From the NCBI GenBank assembly GCA_033065855.1, contig JAVXUO010003095.1, forward strand, positions 65,001-129,000: 64,000 nt of DNA, written 5' to 3'. How positions within the stretch are numbered: the first letter of the stretch is position 1; the number at the start of each line of letters is the position of its first letter. The DNA is from Escallonia rubra (taxonomy: Eukaryota; Streptophyta; Magnoliopsida; Escalloniales; Escalloniaceae). This document shows, in pieces, positions 1 through 11,750 of this stretch. The translations under genes were made by a program, and so were the position numbers. The notes under the pieces were generated by a model. It searched no databases. It had not been told where the DNA came from and saw only the letters and a program-made list of their open reading frames with translations.

Positions 1-454
1 GGTACAAAAGAATGTCAATGCCTTTATATAACTTGAATGAGCTGCGACTTATATATGAACATCAAGAGAAACGATTTTTTAGAAACAACTAATAATTGCA
101 AAATATGGTTAGTGATCAAGAGAAGTGCCAATTTTGTTTTTCTACAACCATGGTTAAAACCATAGGCTATTAACACCAAATAAAAAACTAGAACACAGGT
201 TGAGAGCCTTGGATTAAACGAACAATTCACTTTTTTTTCTCTAAAAAAAGTAACAAATCTTCCGACTCATATTATATATCCTTGATTGACATGGTAGCAC
301 AGTAGAGAAAGTACAAATGGATCTTCTAAAACCAAGTTCTAAAACCAAGTTACTGAAACATTTGGAGAGGAGAGAAGGGGTGAGGTTAATCAGTCCTTGA
401 ATATATGAAGAGCATGCACCTACAGTTTCATCCATCTTATACCCTCAATCAGTG
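1..454. other. AT-rich stretch, nothing recognised
   Basis: I see no coding region, repeat or element end that I can support. Short open frames on the minus strand have no recognisable motif and AT-rich composition, so they are treated as chance. Confidence 0.5.
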
Positions 455-1000
455 TTATTAAAAGCGCGCCTAGGCGCTAGGCGCACCTAGGCTCACCCTC
501 AGCGCCTCGCCTAGGCCTAGGCTCAGCGCGTTCAAGAAGGCGCGCACCTAGCGAGCCTAGGCGCCTGGGCGCAAGGCGCGCAGCGGTGGTGGAGGTGCAA
601 ATCCAGGCGCACTTCTTGTAGCCGTTCGATTGGACTTCATGGCTTCACGTGGGCCGTCAATTTCCTTACTAAAATTAAAACCTAAAAACCCCAAATCAGC
701 TGAGCAGACTCACTCTCAAGTCTCTCTCACTCTCACAGTCTCACACTCTCACCTCGTCGTTGCATAACCCGTCATCGCCGACTCGCCACCGTCGCATCTC
801 CCAAGTCCCATCTGCGCTGATCGTCTGCTGCTCGTCTGCTCCTCTTCGCCAGTTCAGTCGCGATTGCTGCTGCTGCTGCTTCAGCCGCGAGGGGCGCGAG
901 GCCCACGATTGCTGCTCCTCTTCTCCAGTTCACCGATCGTCCGCTGATGTCCGCTGCTTCAGCCGCGAGGCCCGCGATTGCTGCTCCTCTAGAAAATTAA
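455..1000 (+). repeat. CCTAGGCGC-rich block followed by a 5'-UTR-like segment
   Basis: Positions 460-575 are a dense run of the palindromic motif GCGCCTAGGCGC and variants, abruptly GC-rich against AT-rich flanks. From about 700 the sequence becomes a CT-rich leader (repeats of ctctcac) and then a GC-rich segment with an internal direct repeat, ttcagccgcgagg, at about 879 and 958, each next to an attgctgct run. This order (structured GC block, CT-rich leader, short coding-like exon) is often seen at the 5' end of plant DNA transposons such as hAT elements. I found no matching far end, so the class is unproven. The open frame at 760-1173 has a poly-Cys run from gct repeats and no known domain. 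Confidence 0.4.
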
Positions 1001-2290
1001 TTAAAATAACATCAAAATTAATTAAAATGAACTGCAGCAATGGCCATCAACATTCCATTCATGAACTCAGCTACTTACGGCAACTACAACACACTGGTTT
1101 GGTTTACTTCTTAAACACTCTTATAATTGCTCCTTATTTCAATGAGATGAAAATGGGGATTGGTTACTTATAGAAAATTAATGAAAATAACATCAATAAT
1201 CAGTAATTATAAACTTTATTCAGATACAACCTCTCCTAATTCTGCACAGACAGAGCAATTGAAAGGCCAGAAACAATATAAAAAGATAACCACATGTTTA
1301 CAATTTATACTGCTTTTGAGCATTTTCTATGCAACATGTACAACAACATTGGTTTATTTTTCATTTTGAATGAGCTCATGTAACTTTTGATTTCTACTTA
1401 TTTCTTTATTGTTGTTTTCTCTACCAGAATCTGTTCGAGACCAAAGCAACACATCTTTCTTGGTAAAATCTTATCATAGGACCCTTATAGTCTGTTGCAT
1501 GTTTGAGTTCTCTTTAAAAGCAACACATCTTTGAAGAGTATGTATGCTGAACTATCTCACACTTACATTGTATAGAGTTGATGTTTTTTGAGTGAAGCGA
1601 GTCCAAATATTTTTTATGTTGTTCAGTCAAATTTTTCAACCCATGGTGCCTCTAATGAGAAGTTTTTGTATTAGGATTGGAAGTTGCTATGTCAACGCAT
1701 AGCACTTGCTTTGTTGCGAACTAGCTTCTCAAATTTACTTGATACCATAAGGCACAATTTTTTCTTTGATAACTAAAGAACCTCATATGAAATGGCTATT
1801 TATTTCATTAAAACCTATTCTTGTTACTCTTTATCTCATAACTGACATGAACTTGTGATTTTGGCTCCCATGTTGTTCGCAGGTAGCACAAGTTGGTATG
1901 TATTATGTTTACCATTCAAATAAACTGCTATGATCAATAAAAATAAATGTATGCATAGTTATCTTTCATGCTAAATAGTTGAAGTTTCTTAAAGAAATTA
2001 TAGTGATCCATATCCATGAGAAAGAGTTTGGAATTGGTATAAGTAAATTATGTTTTGAACTTTCTTCTCGCCTTTTTGGATCTGCAAAGCAATGTCAAAG
2101 GAATCCAACCTAATCTTTGAGCCTAAACCCTGCAAAGATTATTGGACGATAACAGTGAGAGTCATTCGCATGTGAAATGGAGTTAATACTAAATCTAACA
2201 AAGAAATCTTGAATACCAATTTGATACTTATGGACAACAAGGTACATCTTACTCTTATACCTGCTTTGACATATGATGTCATAAAGTTTA
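1001..2290. other. Noncoding, with one short direct duplication
   Basis: A segment of about 30 bp, beginning agaaaattaat and continuing into ataacatca, occurs at about 991 and again at about 1172. Otherwise this is AT-rich sequence with no supported gene. It may be the 5' part of the Helitron that follows, but I see no convincing Helitron 5' terminus here. Confidence 0.4.
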
Positions 2291-2321
2291 ATTTGGTTGA
2301 TGCTAATGTCCTATTTCACAG

Positions 2322-4110
2322 GAAAATCAAATACATGCTATTATATGGAATAACAATCGATCCAAAATTTTCTCATTGTTAGTAGAAGGCGACATATATA
2401 TAGTATCTAAATTCAAAGTGAACAAATATGAAAAGACCGCTGCATATACGCCTCTATCGCAATCAGTAGGTCTATATGTCACTTTCTTCCATGAAAAAAA
2501 ATCAAACTTTTGGATGATGACATTCCGACAATTCCAAGGCATAGGTTCGATTTTATAGAACGCGACAAGGTGGATGAACGAATTGATAACAATAAGTTCC
2601 TTACAGGTGACAAACTTGAATATCATTTTCCAAATGTATAACTACAACAAAAAAGAATTCTATGCTAAAGCATGTTAACATTCTATGACCTTTTTTTCTT
2701 TCCAAATTACGTAGGGGTATTGACAAAGATATGGGATATCAAAGAGATTTGTGCAAGCTCTCTCCTCCTTTCTCTGTCTTTTTCTCTATACCACTCTATA
2801 ACATATGAAATTTATGAATACCTAACAACTCGCTTTCATGTCTATGGTTCTTCAAATGACGTTAAAAGTGTGGGGTGACAAGATTAACGACGTCAAAAGG
2901 CTATTGGGAGAACATAAAGAAATAATAATAATTTTGATCGTTTGTGGGTGTGTTGTAAAGAAATTCAGAGGTACAACTATGCTACAATTAGAAAAAGATA
3001 GAAAAAATTACTCTTTCAGAAATAAGACTAAAATGAACATTTATTGTTATTGTTAAATTGTTGTTTTCTATCTAGATATTGTCCATCTCTCTTCCATAAG
3101 TTCAACGAAGTTTTAAGCAAATCTGGACGTAGAAGAAGTGCATCACATCACCCGTGCAACCAAAATTGCAGTAGATAGCAAGTTTGAAATGGAAGTAGTT
3201 CCTATGCTTAAGACACCAAGCCTCAAAGAGAAAAAAATGGAAAATAGAAAAACTACTGGCCAGACTTTTAATATCAATTTCGAGCAAGGAATTGAGGTAA
3301 CCTTTTGAAAGAAACTATAAAGTACATTTTCAGTCCTAACGTAGATAAGAATGATGTCTTCTTTTCATTTGTTCTGGAGTTATCTTGTACATGTCAAGCA
3401 ATGATACAAGAGGTGATTAGAGATAACGGGTGGTACTACAACGTATGCTCTTGGGCAAAAAAATTAAAGCCATACAATAATGCAATGTATTGTGAACAAC
3501 GTAAAAGAGTTGTCGACTTTCCAGGGCAGAGGTACCAACACTTTCAATGATTCTAATTTGAAAAAGGCTATGTAGATTTTTTTGTTGCCAACTATTTTGA
3601 GGACGACGTTACCGAGGTCAAAAGCCCAAACTAAAGTGGGGTAAGACAAATAACTCTTATACCTTGTTGAGATGGAACAAAGAAAACAAAAATTGCTAAC
3701 ACATATTGATGATTGTCCAAAGGTAGCAAGTATCATCAAAGTGAGCAGCCAAGTCATTGACGTAGAAACAATCTCGCATTCAACTTCAACAAAAAAGGAA
3801 GAGGTTCCTTCAGAAGGACATTATCCCTTCATTACAAGGTAACCTTGATGATGATGAAGAAGACAATGAAACAATAATATCCTTGAAGACAAAAAAAGGA
3901 AACAAAATCTTGAGCAAATAAATTTAGCTTCTTTGGAAGATGAAGATAGCGATGACTTCAATGATGACGAAGGAAGTGATGATACATGGCATCCATTAAG
4001 ACAAGAATGCAAGAAAGGCTCGATGGAAAGAGGAAAGCAAACAATATGAAACAAAGAACTGGTGGAAAAAGGAGAAGAAACTTGAGGGTAGTGATGGATG
4101 AAGAAGAGTA
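2322..4110 (+). pseudogene. RPA1-like (replication protein A large subunit) pseudogene
   Basis: RPA1 binds single-stranded DNA through OB folds; Helitron copies presumably coat the transposition intermediate. After an acceptor-like cacag at 2317-2321, an OB-fold segment reads through IYIVSKFKV and GLYVTF, then IPRHRFDF in another frame (about 2322-2606). A second piece after gtag at 2711-2714 contains GVLTKIWDIKEI; a third at about 2840-2970 contains LKVWGDKINDVK and VKKFRG, both typical of RPA DNA-binding domains. The C-terminal zinc domain is at 3305-3540 (CTCQA, GWYYNVC, MYCEQ), but two of its Cys pairs are broken (CSWA, CEQR). An acidic Asp/Glu-rich tail follows at 3830-4000. Exon edges are approximate. 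Stops and frame changes show it is dead. Confidence 0.75.
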
Positions 4111-4274
4111 GAAGTCATGACGTTCTTATTCTAGCTACTTCATTGATTAATGTCCTGGACAACACTTATTTTCAGCATTGTTCAGTATTAAGTCTTTACA
4201 TGTTTGAATGACATCAAACTTGTGGTGCCAACGTTGATAAACCTCAAAATTTAACACCAAAATCACTTTTAACT

Positions 4275-4303
4275 CCCGTGCATTGCACGGGCTAATTAAC
4301 TTG
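4275..4303 (+). other. Helitron-type 3' terminal hairpin
   Basis: CCCGTGCATTGCACGGG at 4275-4291 is a perfect 8-bp stem with a 1-nt loop, followed by ctaattaa and cttg. A similar arrangement ending in the canonical CTAG followed by T occurs at 60914-60942. This is a known diagnostic of Helitron 3' ends in plants. Confidence 0.65.
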
Positions 4304-5470
4304 TGTTTATAAAGGAAGAAAAATCTCGCTACCCAACTGGTGCCCTTTTTCCTCCGTTAACAAACGGAGGAAAGACGTAGCTTCGGGTAATTGGAAACCA
4401 TCTTGGCAGTGTCATCGTAGTAGAGATATTATCGACTCCTCTTTTCAGCCCCCCCACCCCCAACAGTTATTAGAACAAAGAAAGACCTCTTAATCTATAT
4501 AAACCTTTTTTTGTCAAAATGATCATGTTTCGTATTCGGCTTTCGGGTGTTCTCGGCCAACAGTCCCTTAAGACCCATGAAAATTCTTAGCTGGATCTGG
4601 CATCAAATAGGTGAACCCCTGATAGTTCATGTAGCATTCAAGCTGGCTAGAACTTTTAAACCAATCCGCATCTTCTTTTTAAAAAACTGAGAAACCCTCA
4701 GTCTTCCTATCAACCAAGTTCCTTAAATTGGGTCTTACCTGGTCGGTAGGAGTGGATCCATCGGGCACTTTGGGACTAAAGGAGGTATTTGGGTCGGTTG
4801 GACAGAGGAATTTTGTGGTTCTATACGTCACAAAGACAAAAATATTTAATACTGGAATTTCGTAATACTACAATAGCACCATGGCAAGATTCATGATCCT
4901 AAAATATTGCCAAAATAAAAGTATTCTATCATCGCCAACCACTCGTCCCTTCGCTGGGGTTGACGCAGTATTCTAATTGACCGGGTTTGGAGCATCACTC
5001 TATATAGGGATTTCCTCTTTTTTTTTGTTGACCTATCAGTTCTATACAAGGAGCGGAATCAGTCATTACACCAAAATAACGTGAGATGGAGAAGCAATAT
5101 AATGGGCATCACCAAAGCATGTAATCATCTCTTGAAATTTCCTCCACACCTCAATATACTCTTCTTGTATGCCAAATTTCCAGGGATGGGTTGCCCATTA
5201 AAACAAAACTCCAAAGACTAGATATCACAAGTGATCGGATTTGCCCTATATGTACTGCACAGTCAGAAACTATAAAAAGTATAGGCCAACATACCAAAGC
5301 ATCGAACGCCTCATTTTCTTCCCATCCTTAGCTTATTCTTTACGATATGGTGCATTTGGATTAACGTGTAAAAACTTGGTTTCAGACAAAAACCTTGTAA
5401 CGCTAACCAGATCATAAAACATGTATTGCATCTATTATTTTACTGCCTTTTCTTTTTCAAGTTGTTTTAC
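4304..5470. other. No gene recognised
   Basis: This is more balanced in base composition than its flanks at 4320-5340, with short inverted repeats such as cctccgttaacaaacggagg at about 4351. I checked it for plastid or mitochondrial genes and for transposase motifs in all frames that I could read, and identified none. Confidence 0.4.
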
Positions 5471-5474
5471 CGCT

Positions 5475-7645
5475 AATGCTAGATGTAATAGCTGAACACC
5501 GACTAACCAGCGACACTGGACACTGTGTTAGGCATTTTTGACATAATTTGCAAGCCAAGCATAAGGGCAAAGCCTTAGAAGATGCCTTGTGGTTTGCTGC
5601 AAGAGCTCAGATAGTTGAATGGTTTAAAAAGTGCATGGAAGAGTTTAAGAACATAGACAATGAATCATTTAACATAGCTAATTAGGAACCTAGAAATATT
5701 CTAGGTCTCATTTGAGTCCTCAAACGTGATATGTTAATCAAAACCTATGGGAGAGTTTTAATAAGTACATTCTTAAATCAAGAGTTATACCAATACAAGC
5801 TCTACTTGAGATCATTACATAGAAATTGATGAAGAGAATGCATAGTAAGAGGGTGTGGATAGAAAAAAATGATGGTGTCTTTATGTCCTAAAATAAGTAA
5901 AAAAAACTTAAAAGATGAAGGAAGCTGCTACACACTAGATTGTATAAATCTCTTGGGCAAGAAAGTTTGAAGTGGTTGGCGTGAATGGGGAAATTCATTG
6001 TTGACGTAGATGAAGATCATTATTCTTGTAGGAGATGGACATTGTGATGAATTACCGCTGACGAAGACTGAAGGTCTTCTCCGGTCGCGATTTTATCTTT
6101 TAGGTTAATTAAATAAATAACGAAAGAATATAACAACACCTAAAGTTTGACTCTAGATTGTCCGGTTAAGGCTTCTAATCTCATGGAACCTGAGATTCGG
6201 ATTTGGGTACTAAATTATATGAGGGAAGGGTGTTAGGCATCCCGTCATCCCCTAAAAGGCCTCTAACTTGTTTCATTGTGATTTTCTGATTTCTATCAGA
6301 AAACAAATTATAAAAGAACAAAAACCTAAATCAAACCTACTTTGGTTTGAACTCGACAACAAGGGTTGAATAAACTATGTACCCGACCAGACAAGTCAGC
6401 AGTAAAACCTCATAGTTCGACCGACCCTAGGGCATGTTACCCAAATCTCAATATGTGTTTCTTTAGAGACCTAATTATATTCAACCTTTTATAGTTAACT
6501 GCTTTTAGAATGCTTTTTGACCTACTCTTCTAGTTGCTTTAGAATTCTAGTCAAGATAGAAGTCCAATCCTAGCAGAATCCTAATTCTAATAGAATTTTT
6601 TTCATATTAGAATTCTAATCCTAACAAACTTCTTCTTGTGGCAAGCTTGCAGACTGTTCTTCTAATTTTTACCACACCGGAACTTGATTCCTGAGAAGGT
6701 TAATTTAATCTAATCTAATCTACTCTATTCCATGTCTATCTAACTGCTACACAAAAAGCTAAGAGTAGTTAGAGATTTCTACCTCTTGATTTGGTTGGCT
6801 TGGAAGACTTATCGGTTACCTCCAAATTCTTCATTATGCAGTGACTATGAACTGAACCAAAACTCGACCAAGAAAGCCAAACCTCTTGGTTTATCCTCTC
6901 AAAATTCTCTTGCTAGTCTAAGCTCTCACACAATTCCATAGCCTTTCTGAGAGAAACTCTCTCCAACTGATTGTCCTTTTTGAGGCAGCCAGAGGGCCAT
7001 TTTTTTTAGAGGTCTGTGGGGCAATAGAAATGCAGGAGGAGACCATTTGGTTGTGCTTATCACCTCAAAGAGACAAGGCTAAAATATTAAAGTCAAAATC
7101 GACCTTATCAGCTTGTTCATTTAAGTACATAGGTTTACCAGCTGGTTCTTTCGAAAACTGGCTTGTTCTCCTCCCTCAACTGATGTACTTTCAAACCAAC
7201 TCTAGAGGGAAAAGACCATATATCGTGATTAATTTGAATCTAGGACAGACAATCAAACCGAGCACCAGACCTCCTATCTTATTTAGACTTTGACTTGCAC
7301 TAAGTCCAAACTAACTTGACCAACTAACTGGATTGGACCACCTAAGCTGGGTTAACTAGACTGTAGTTAACTAGTTAAATAAAGCCTAATATTACTAAAC
7401 CTACACCAAACAATAATAAAAAGCTCAATAAATAAAAAATATAACCTACAAAAATGTGGTGTCTACAGACATTATCAAGGATTGCTTGTCAACATGTTGA
7501 TGCCTGTATGCATAAGTAAAACTTGAATCCTATCAATTTTGTCCACTACTGTTTTGGGAAAGAAACATCTCTCACGGCATATGAACCAGTTATTGAGCCT
7601 AATGAATGTGAGATGTTAGAAACATTTGGCAGGCCTCTTATACTA
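5475..7645 (+). pseudogene. Mutator-like (MULE/MuDR) transposase pseudogene, split by a solo LTR
   Basis: This is the C-terminal half of a MULE transposase, the enzyme that cuts and pastes Mutator-like elements. Motifs in order: EHR...HCVRHF at about 5494; GKALEDALWFAARA and FKKCMEEFKNI (about 5565-5665); IPIQALLEII (about 5790); and a SWIM zinc motif, YSCRRW at 6021-6038. The reading is then interrupted by the LTR at 6043-7467. It resumes as GIACQHVDACM, NLNPINFVHYCFGKET and AYEPVIEP up to about 7640. The SWIM Cys and His residues (C-x-C-like start, then CQH) are all present once the LTR is ignored. Several in-frame stops and at least one 1-nt shift (about 5990) mark it as dead. The N-terminal DDE part and the element TIRs were not found. 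Confidence 0.85.
6043..7467 (-). mobile_element. Solo LTR, Ty3/gypsy (Tat-like), 1425 bp
   Basis: Termini are TG at 6043 and CA at 7467, flanked by perfect 5-bp target duplications GACAT (6038-6042 and 7468-7472). On the minus strand it starts TGTAGACACCACA, a known start of plant gypsy LTRs. The segment gggtgttaggcatcc at about 6228 is the complement of the gtgcctaacacctt motif in the Tat-like LTR near 31220. No internal retrotransposon domain is present, so this is a solo LTR. It sits inside the SWIM domain of the MULE transposase. A short open frame at 7030-7293 inside it has no known motif. Confidence 0.85.
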
Positions 7646-7914
7646 CCTCATTGTTGTGAGAGTTAATCTTGATTCATCAAAGTTATGACACTATATGCGG
7701 AAGAATCAAGACATGCATAAATGTAGAGAAAATGAAAAGTGAAAGGTTAAGGGAATTACTTTTAACTTATGAGTGATTAAATAAGAAGATGAAAAGTGAA
7801 AGGTTAGGGGAGTTATCTTTAGGAGATAAATGAGTCTTGTAGTGTCTTTTCTACGTAATAGTATGAATATTGTGCCTATCATGCAACAAAGTGGCATTAG
7901 AGCGGAGGTTTCTA

Positions 7915-8880
7915 ATGGCTCTAATGGCAGTAACAAGTGGAGCATTTCCCTTTCCAAAACACGTGAAAACAACTATGAAAGTTGAGCATCAAAATGAAAA
8001 CCTTTCTTGGTGGTCAAGACATTTGGGAGGTCGCAGAAGAAGAATATTTGGAACCAAAAAATTTGGTCTGTTCTAGCCAAGCTGTGAAGAAGGCTGCCAA
8101 AGAAGCCCAAGTGAATGATCAAAAGGCTCTTTCACTCATCCAACTTGGCATCGATAACAGTATTTTTAAGGAAATGCGCAGGCCATCAACGCGAAGAAAG
8201 CATGGAATACATTGGAAATGCTTTCAAAGGCATCGATATGGTGAAAAGGGTGCGACTCCAAAGTCTTCAAGGTGAATTTGAGTCTTTACAANTGAATGAC
8301 TTTGAGAAATTTTTTTACTACATTTCGAGAAATCTCTCGGTTATGAACCAATTTAAGAGGAATGGTGAAGAGATGGAAGATAGTCGGGTGGTCGAGAAGA
8401 TCCTTTGATCTCTTGATCCAAAATTTGACCATGTAGTTGTTGCCATCGAGGAGTCCAACAACATCGACATTATGATAGTCGACGAGCTCTCTGAAAAATT
8501 GTAAGTCCATGAGGACAAGATCAAAAAGAGGAACAAAGCCTATCGAGCAAGCTCTTTAAGCCAAGATGAATATCAACGAGAGAAAAGATGGTGTCAACAA
8601 CAATCAAGGTGGTCGAGGCAGAGACCGTGGTCGAGGTCGCGGTTGAGGTCGTGGCAGAGGCCGCGGTGGCCAAAATTGGTACAACAATAACGAATCGAGT
8701 TTGGAATTTCGTCCATCGAAGGAAGAGGTGGCTATTATCAACGACAAGAAAGACATTGAGTGCTTCACATGTCGTCAATACGGACACTACTCTTGGGAGT
8801 GTCGAGACGATCCAAAAGAGGAAAATGTGAAGGCCTACTATGTAGAAGAAAAGAAAGTGGGTGATGACATGGTCATGTTT
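7915..8880 (+). pseudogene. copia 1 gag pseudogene (UBN2-type with zinc knuckle)
   Basis: Gag forms the virus-like particle and packages the RNA. Start ATG at 7915 (MALMAV...). Conserved blocks alternate between frames: GGQDIWEVAEEEY (about 8005), FKGIDMVKRVRLQSLQGEF (about 8225), RNGEEMEDSRVVEKIL (about 8360) and VDELSEKL (about 8480). The C-terminal basic, Gly/Arg-rich part (8580-8690) leads to a complete CCHC knuckle, CFTCRQYGHYSWEC, at about 8761-8802. At least three frameshifts are needed. An N lies at 8292. It is continuous with the protease region downstream. Confidence 0.85.
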
Positions 8881-10100
8881 GCACACGATGGATCAAAAGA
8901 AGAGAGAGTTAATCTTGATTCTAGTGCCAGCAATCACATGTGTGGCTACAAACACATGCTTATCGCGATAGATGAGTCGGTGATTGGAAACGTCATCTTT
9001 GGAGACATGTCCAAAATCCCAGTCAAAGGTAAAGGCAAATTTTGATTCAATTGAAGAATGGAGGCCATCAGTTCATCTTAAATGTATACTATGTTCCTGA
9101 GATGAAGGCAAACATATTAAGCATGGGCTAATCGTAGGAGAAAGGCTACGACATCCATATGAAAGACAAAAGTCTTTATTTAAAACATGATAAAGGGAGC
9201 TTGATAGCTTATGTTCCAATGTCGAGCAATATGATGTTCTTGATAAATATCCATCATGATGTGCCAAAATGTTTGAATGCCTGTATTGATAACCAATCTT
9301 GGTTATGGCATTGAAGGCTTAAATATCTCAATTTTGGAGGTCTGAAATTGCTATCAACAAAGAATATGATAAATGGATTGGCATCGACAGACCAGCCAGA
9401 CCAACTCTGTAAGGTTGTCTTGTCGGGAAGCAACACCGACACAGTTTCCCAAAGGACTCGATATCGAGAGCAAAGGTGCCATTGGAGTTGATACACACTG
9501 ATGTGTGTGATCCAATCAATCCAACATCTTTTGGTAAGCACATATACTTTCTACTATTCATTGATTACTAAAGTAGGAGAACTTAGGTTTATTTCCTCAA
9601 ACAGAAGTTAGAGGTATTTTTAATCTTCAAAAGGTTTAAGGCTCTTGACGAGAAGCATAATGGATATCAGATCAAAGCGATGAGATCTAATCAAAGAGGA
9701 AAGTTCTTATCTAAAGAGTTCATGGCATACCATATTCACCCCAACAGAATGGAGTGGTGGAAAGAAAGAATCGGTCGATAGTGAACATGACTAGAAGTAT
9801 GTTGAAAAGCAAAAACTTGCCTTAGGAATTTTGGGGTGGATTGTGCTGTGTATCTATCCAATTGATGACCAATAGGGAGTGTGTGGAATCAAACACCACA
9901 AGAAGCTTGGAGTGGATAAAAGCCAAGTGTGTCCCACTTGAAAGTGTTTGGAAGTATTGCATATGTGCATGTTCCTGATCAGTAAAAGAAGAAGCTCGAT
10001 GATAAAAGTGAGAAGTTCATCTTTATTAGTTACAGTTAAAAGGGTACAAGTTGTACAATCATATTGATAAGAAGATGAAAGTCAGTCGAGACGTGACTTT
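8880..10100 (+). pseudogene. copia 1 protease and integrase pseudogene
   Basis: The aspartic protease signature reads LDSSASNHM (about 8911) where active copies have D-S/T-G-A, so the catalytic Gly is lost. The pre-integrase region has LWH and LNFGGLKLLS (about 9302-9355), part of the HHCC zinc site. The integrase core shows LELIHTDVCDP (first Asp, about 9482), YFLLFIDY, VYFLKQKLEVF, and a broken second block ([13 protein letters not shown], about 9690) in place of D-x-G-GEF. The NGVVER block with the catalytic Glu reads NRMEWWKER (about 9748) across a shift. Stops and shifts are scattered throughout. The linker at 9900-10100 fits the copia integrase tail. Confidence 0.82.
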
Positions 10101-10136
10101 CGATGAGAATAGATAGAAGAGGAGCCGATAGAACCT

Positions 10137-11750
10137 TTGACTCCCTCGAGTCCAGCATCTCCAACTCAATCGAGCCCAATATCATCAGCATCATTAGTCG
10201 ATAGTCTTGTTAAGACAGGAACACAAGGCAAGAGATCTCTAGAGGAGATTTATGATGACTTGAATCGGAATCAAAATATGTTCTGTCTCTTTGCCGATAC
10301 TGAGCCAATCGATTTTGATGAGGCATCAATAAGTGAGATATGGAGGAAGGCCATGAATGAAGAGATCAATACCATTGAGAAGAATGATACTTGGGAGCTG
10401 ACCACTCTTTAATCAGGAAAGAAGCCCATCAGTGTAAAATGGGTTTATAAGGTGAAGAAAAATTCCAAAGGCGAGGTTGAGAGATACAAAGCAAGTCTTG
10501 TTGTCAAAGGATACAAGCAAAAAGCTGAAATCGACTATGATGAAGTCTTCGCCTCAGTTGCTCGGTTGGAAACGATACGACTGTTGATATCTCTAGCAGC
10601 ACTAAACAAGTGGAAGATCCATCAAATGGACATGAAGTCTGCCTTCCTTAATGGTTTTCTTGATGAAGAAGTCTGTATCGAATAAACAGAAGAATATGTT
10701 GTTCGAGGCCATGAAGACAAAGTGTTAAGGCTGAAGAAGGCCTTGTATGGGTTGAAGCAAGTGCCAAGGCCATGGAGCAGTCACATCGACAATTACTTTC
10801 AAGAGAGAGGCTTTAAAAGGTGCCCACATGAGCATGCACTTTACGTCAAGAAGAAAGAAAATCGTGACATCTTGATTGTATGTTTATATGTCGATGAATT
10901 AATTTTTACAGGCAACATTGTGAAGATGTTTGATGATTTCAAGAAGGAAATGGCCAAGGAATTTGAAATGACTGACAGCGGATTGATGTTATACTATCTT
11001 GGAATCGAAGTAAAGCAAACGGATGATGGAATTTTCCTCTCGCAAGAAGTATATGCAAAAGAAGTATTGAAGAAGTTCAATATGAAAAATTGCAACCCAA
11101 TCAGTATCCCCATCGAGGTTGAAAGAAAGTTGACGAGACACATCAAAGAAGCTCCAATCGATCGGACCTTGTTCAGAAGCTTGGTTGATAGTTTGAGGTA
11201 TTTGACGTGCACAAGGCCTAATATCCTATATGTAGTCAGTCTTGTTAGTCGATATATGGAGAATCCGACAACTTATCACTTCAAAATGGCAAAAAGGATA
11301 CTTCAGTACATTAAAGTTACTATTGATCTTGACATATTTTATCATGCGCTAGGTGATAAGTAATTAGTGGGATATAGTGACAGTGATTGGGCTAGAGACG
11401 TCGATGATCAAAAGAGTACATTTGGATTCATTTTTTTTTATTTCGGTAGAGCAGCATTCACATGGACATCAAAGAAGCAATCGATAATGACTCTATCGAC
11501 ATGTGAAGTTAAATATGTGGCTGGAACATCGACTGTTTGCCATGCGATATGGTTAAGAACTTTTCTTAAAGAGCTAAGTTTTAATCAAGAAGAATCGACA
11601 CAGTTTTATGTCGATAACAAGTCAGCCATAACTCTTGCTAAAAAATGTAGTCTTTCATGATCGAAGCAAGCACAACGACACACAATATCATTTCTTCCGT
11701 GAGACCATTGCCAATAAGGAAGTTCAAGTCAAGTTTGTGGAGTGCGAAGA
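10137..11750 (+). pseudogene. copia 1 reverse transcriptase and RNase H pseudogene
   Basis: A Ser/Pro-rich linker (10137-10200) leads to EIWRKAMNEEI and WVYKVKKNSKGEVERYKA (about 10340-10490), the start of copia RT. The first catalytic Asp is kept in MDMKSAFLNGFLDEEV (about 10627); ALYGLKQ follows. The YVDD box is YVDEL at about 10890, so one catalytic Asp is replaced by Glu. RNase H has GYSDSDWARD (about 11370), STFGFIFF, SKKQSIMTLST and DNKSAI. Stops occur at 10410, 10683, 11361 and 11658. The last readable part, KEVQVKFVECED, ends at 11750 exactly where the gypsy LTR starts, so the ADILTK end is missing. Confidence 0.88.

Larger units (their letters stand above)
2291..4303 (+). mobile_element. 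Helitron remnant with RPA1-like gene and 3' hairpin
   Basis: The segment contains a decayed replication-protein-A-like gene and ends in a perfect 17-nt hairpin 12 nt before a CTTG terminus. Plant Helitrons commonly carry RPA-like genes and end in a hairpin followed by CTRR, inserting between A and T. Here the terminal CTAG appears mutated to CTTG. The 5' end is not identified and no Rep/helicase region is visible, so this is at best a truncated or non-autonomous copy. Confidence 0.65.
7646..11750 (+). mobile_element. Ty1/copia retrotransposon 1, decayed, 3' end lost
   Basis: Domain order is gag, protease, integrase, reverse transcriptase, RNase H, which is the Ty1/copia order. The likely 5' LTR end or leader is 7646-7890, with an internal direct repeat of gaaaagtgaaaggtta at about 7733 and 7791. 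A primer-binding-site-like tggcattagagc at 7892-7903 differs by two bases from the initiator-tRNA-Met type. The element stops at 11750, where a long gypsy LTR begins, so its 3' LTR is missing in this window. Confidence 0.85.

Noticed and set aside
760-1173. 137-codon open frame with poly-Cys
   Set aside because: The run comes from gctgct repeats in a leader-like segment; no domain. It may include part of a real first exon but cannot be supported as a gene.
4320-5340. Plastid or mitochondrial DNA insert
   Set aside because: The base composition raised the possibility, but I could not match any organelle gene in the frames read.
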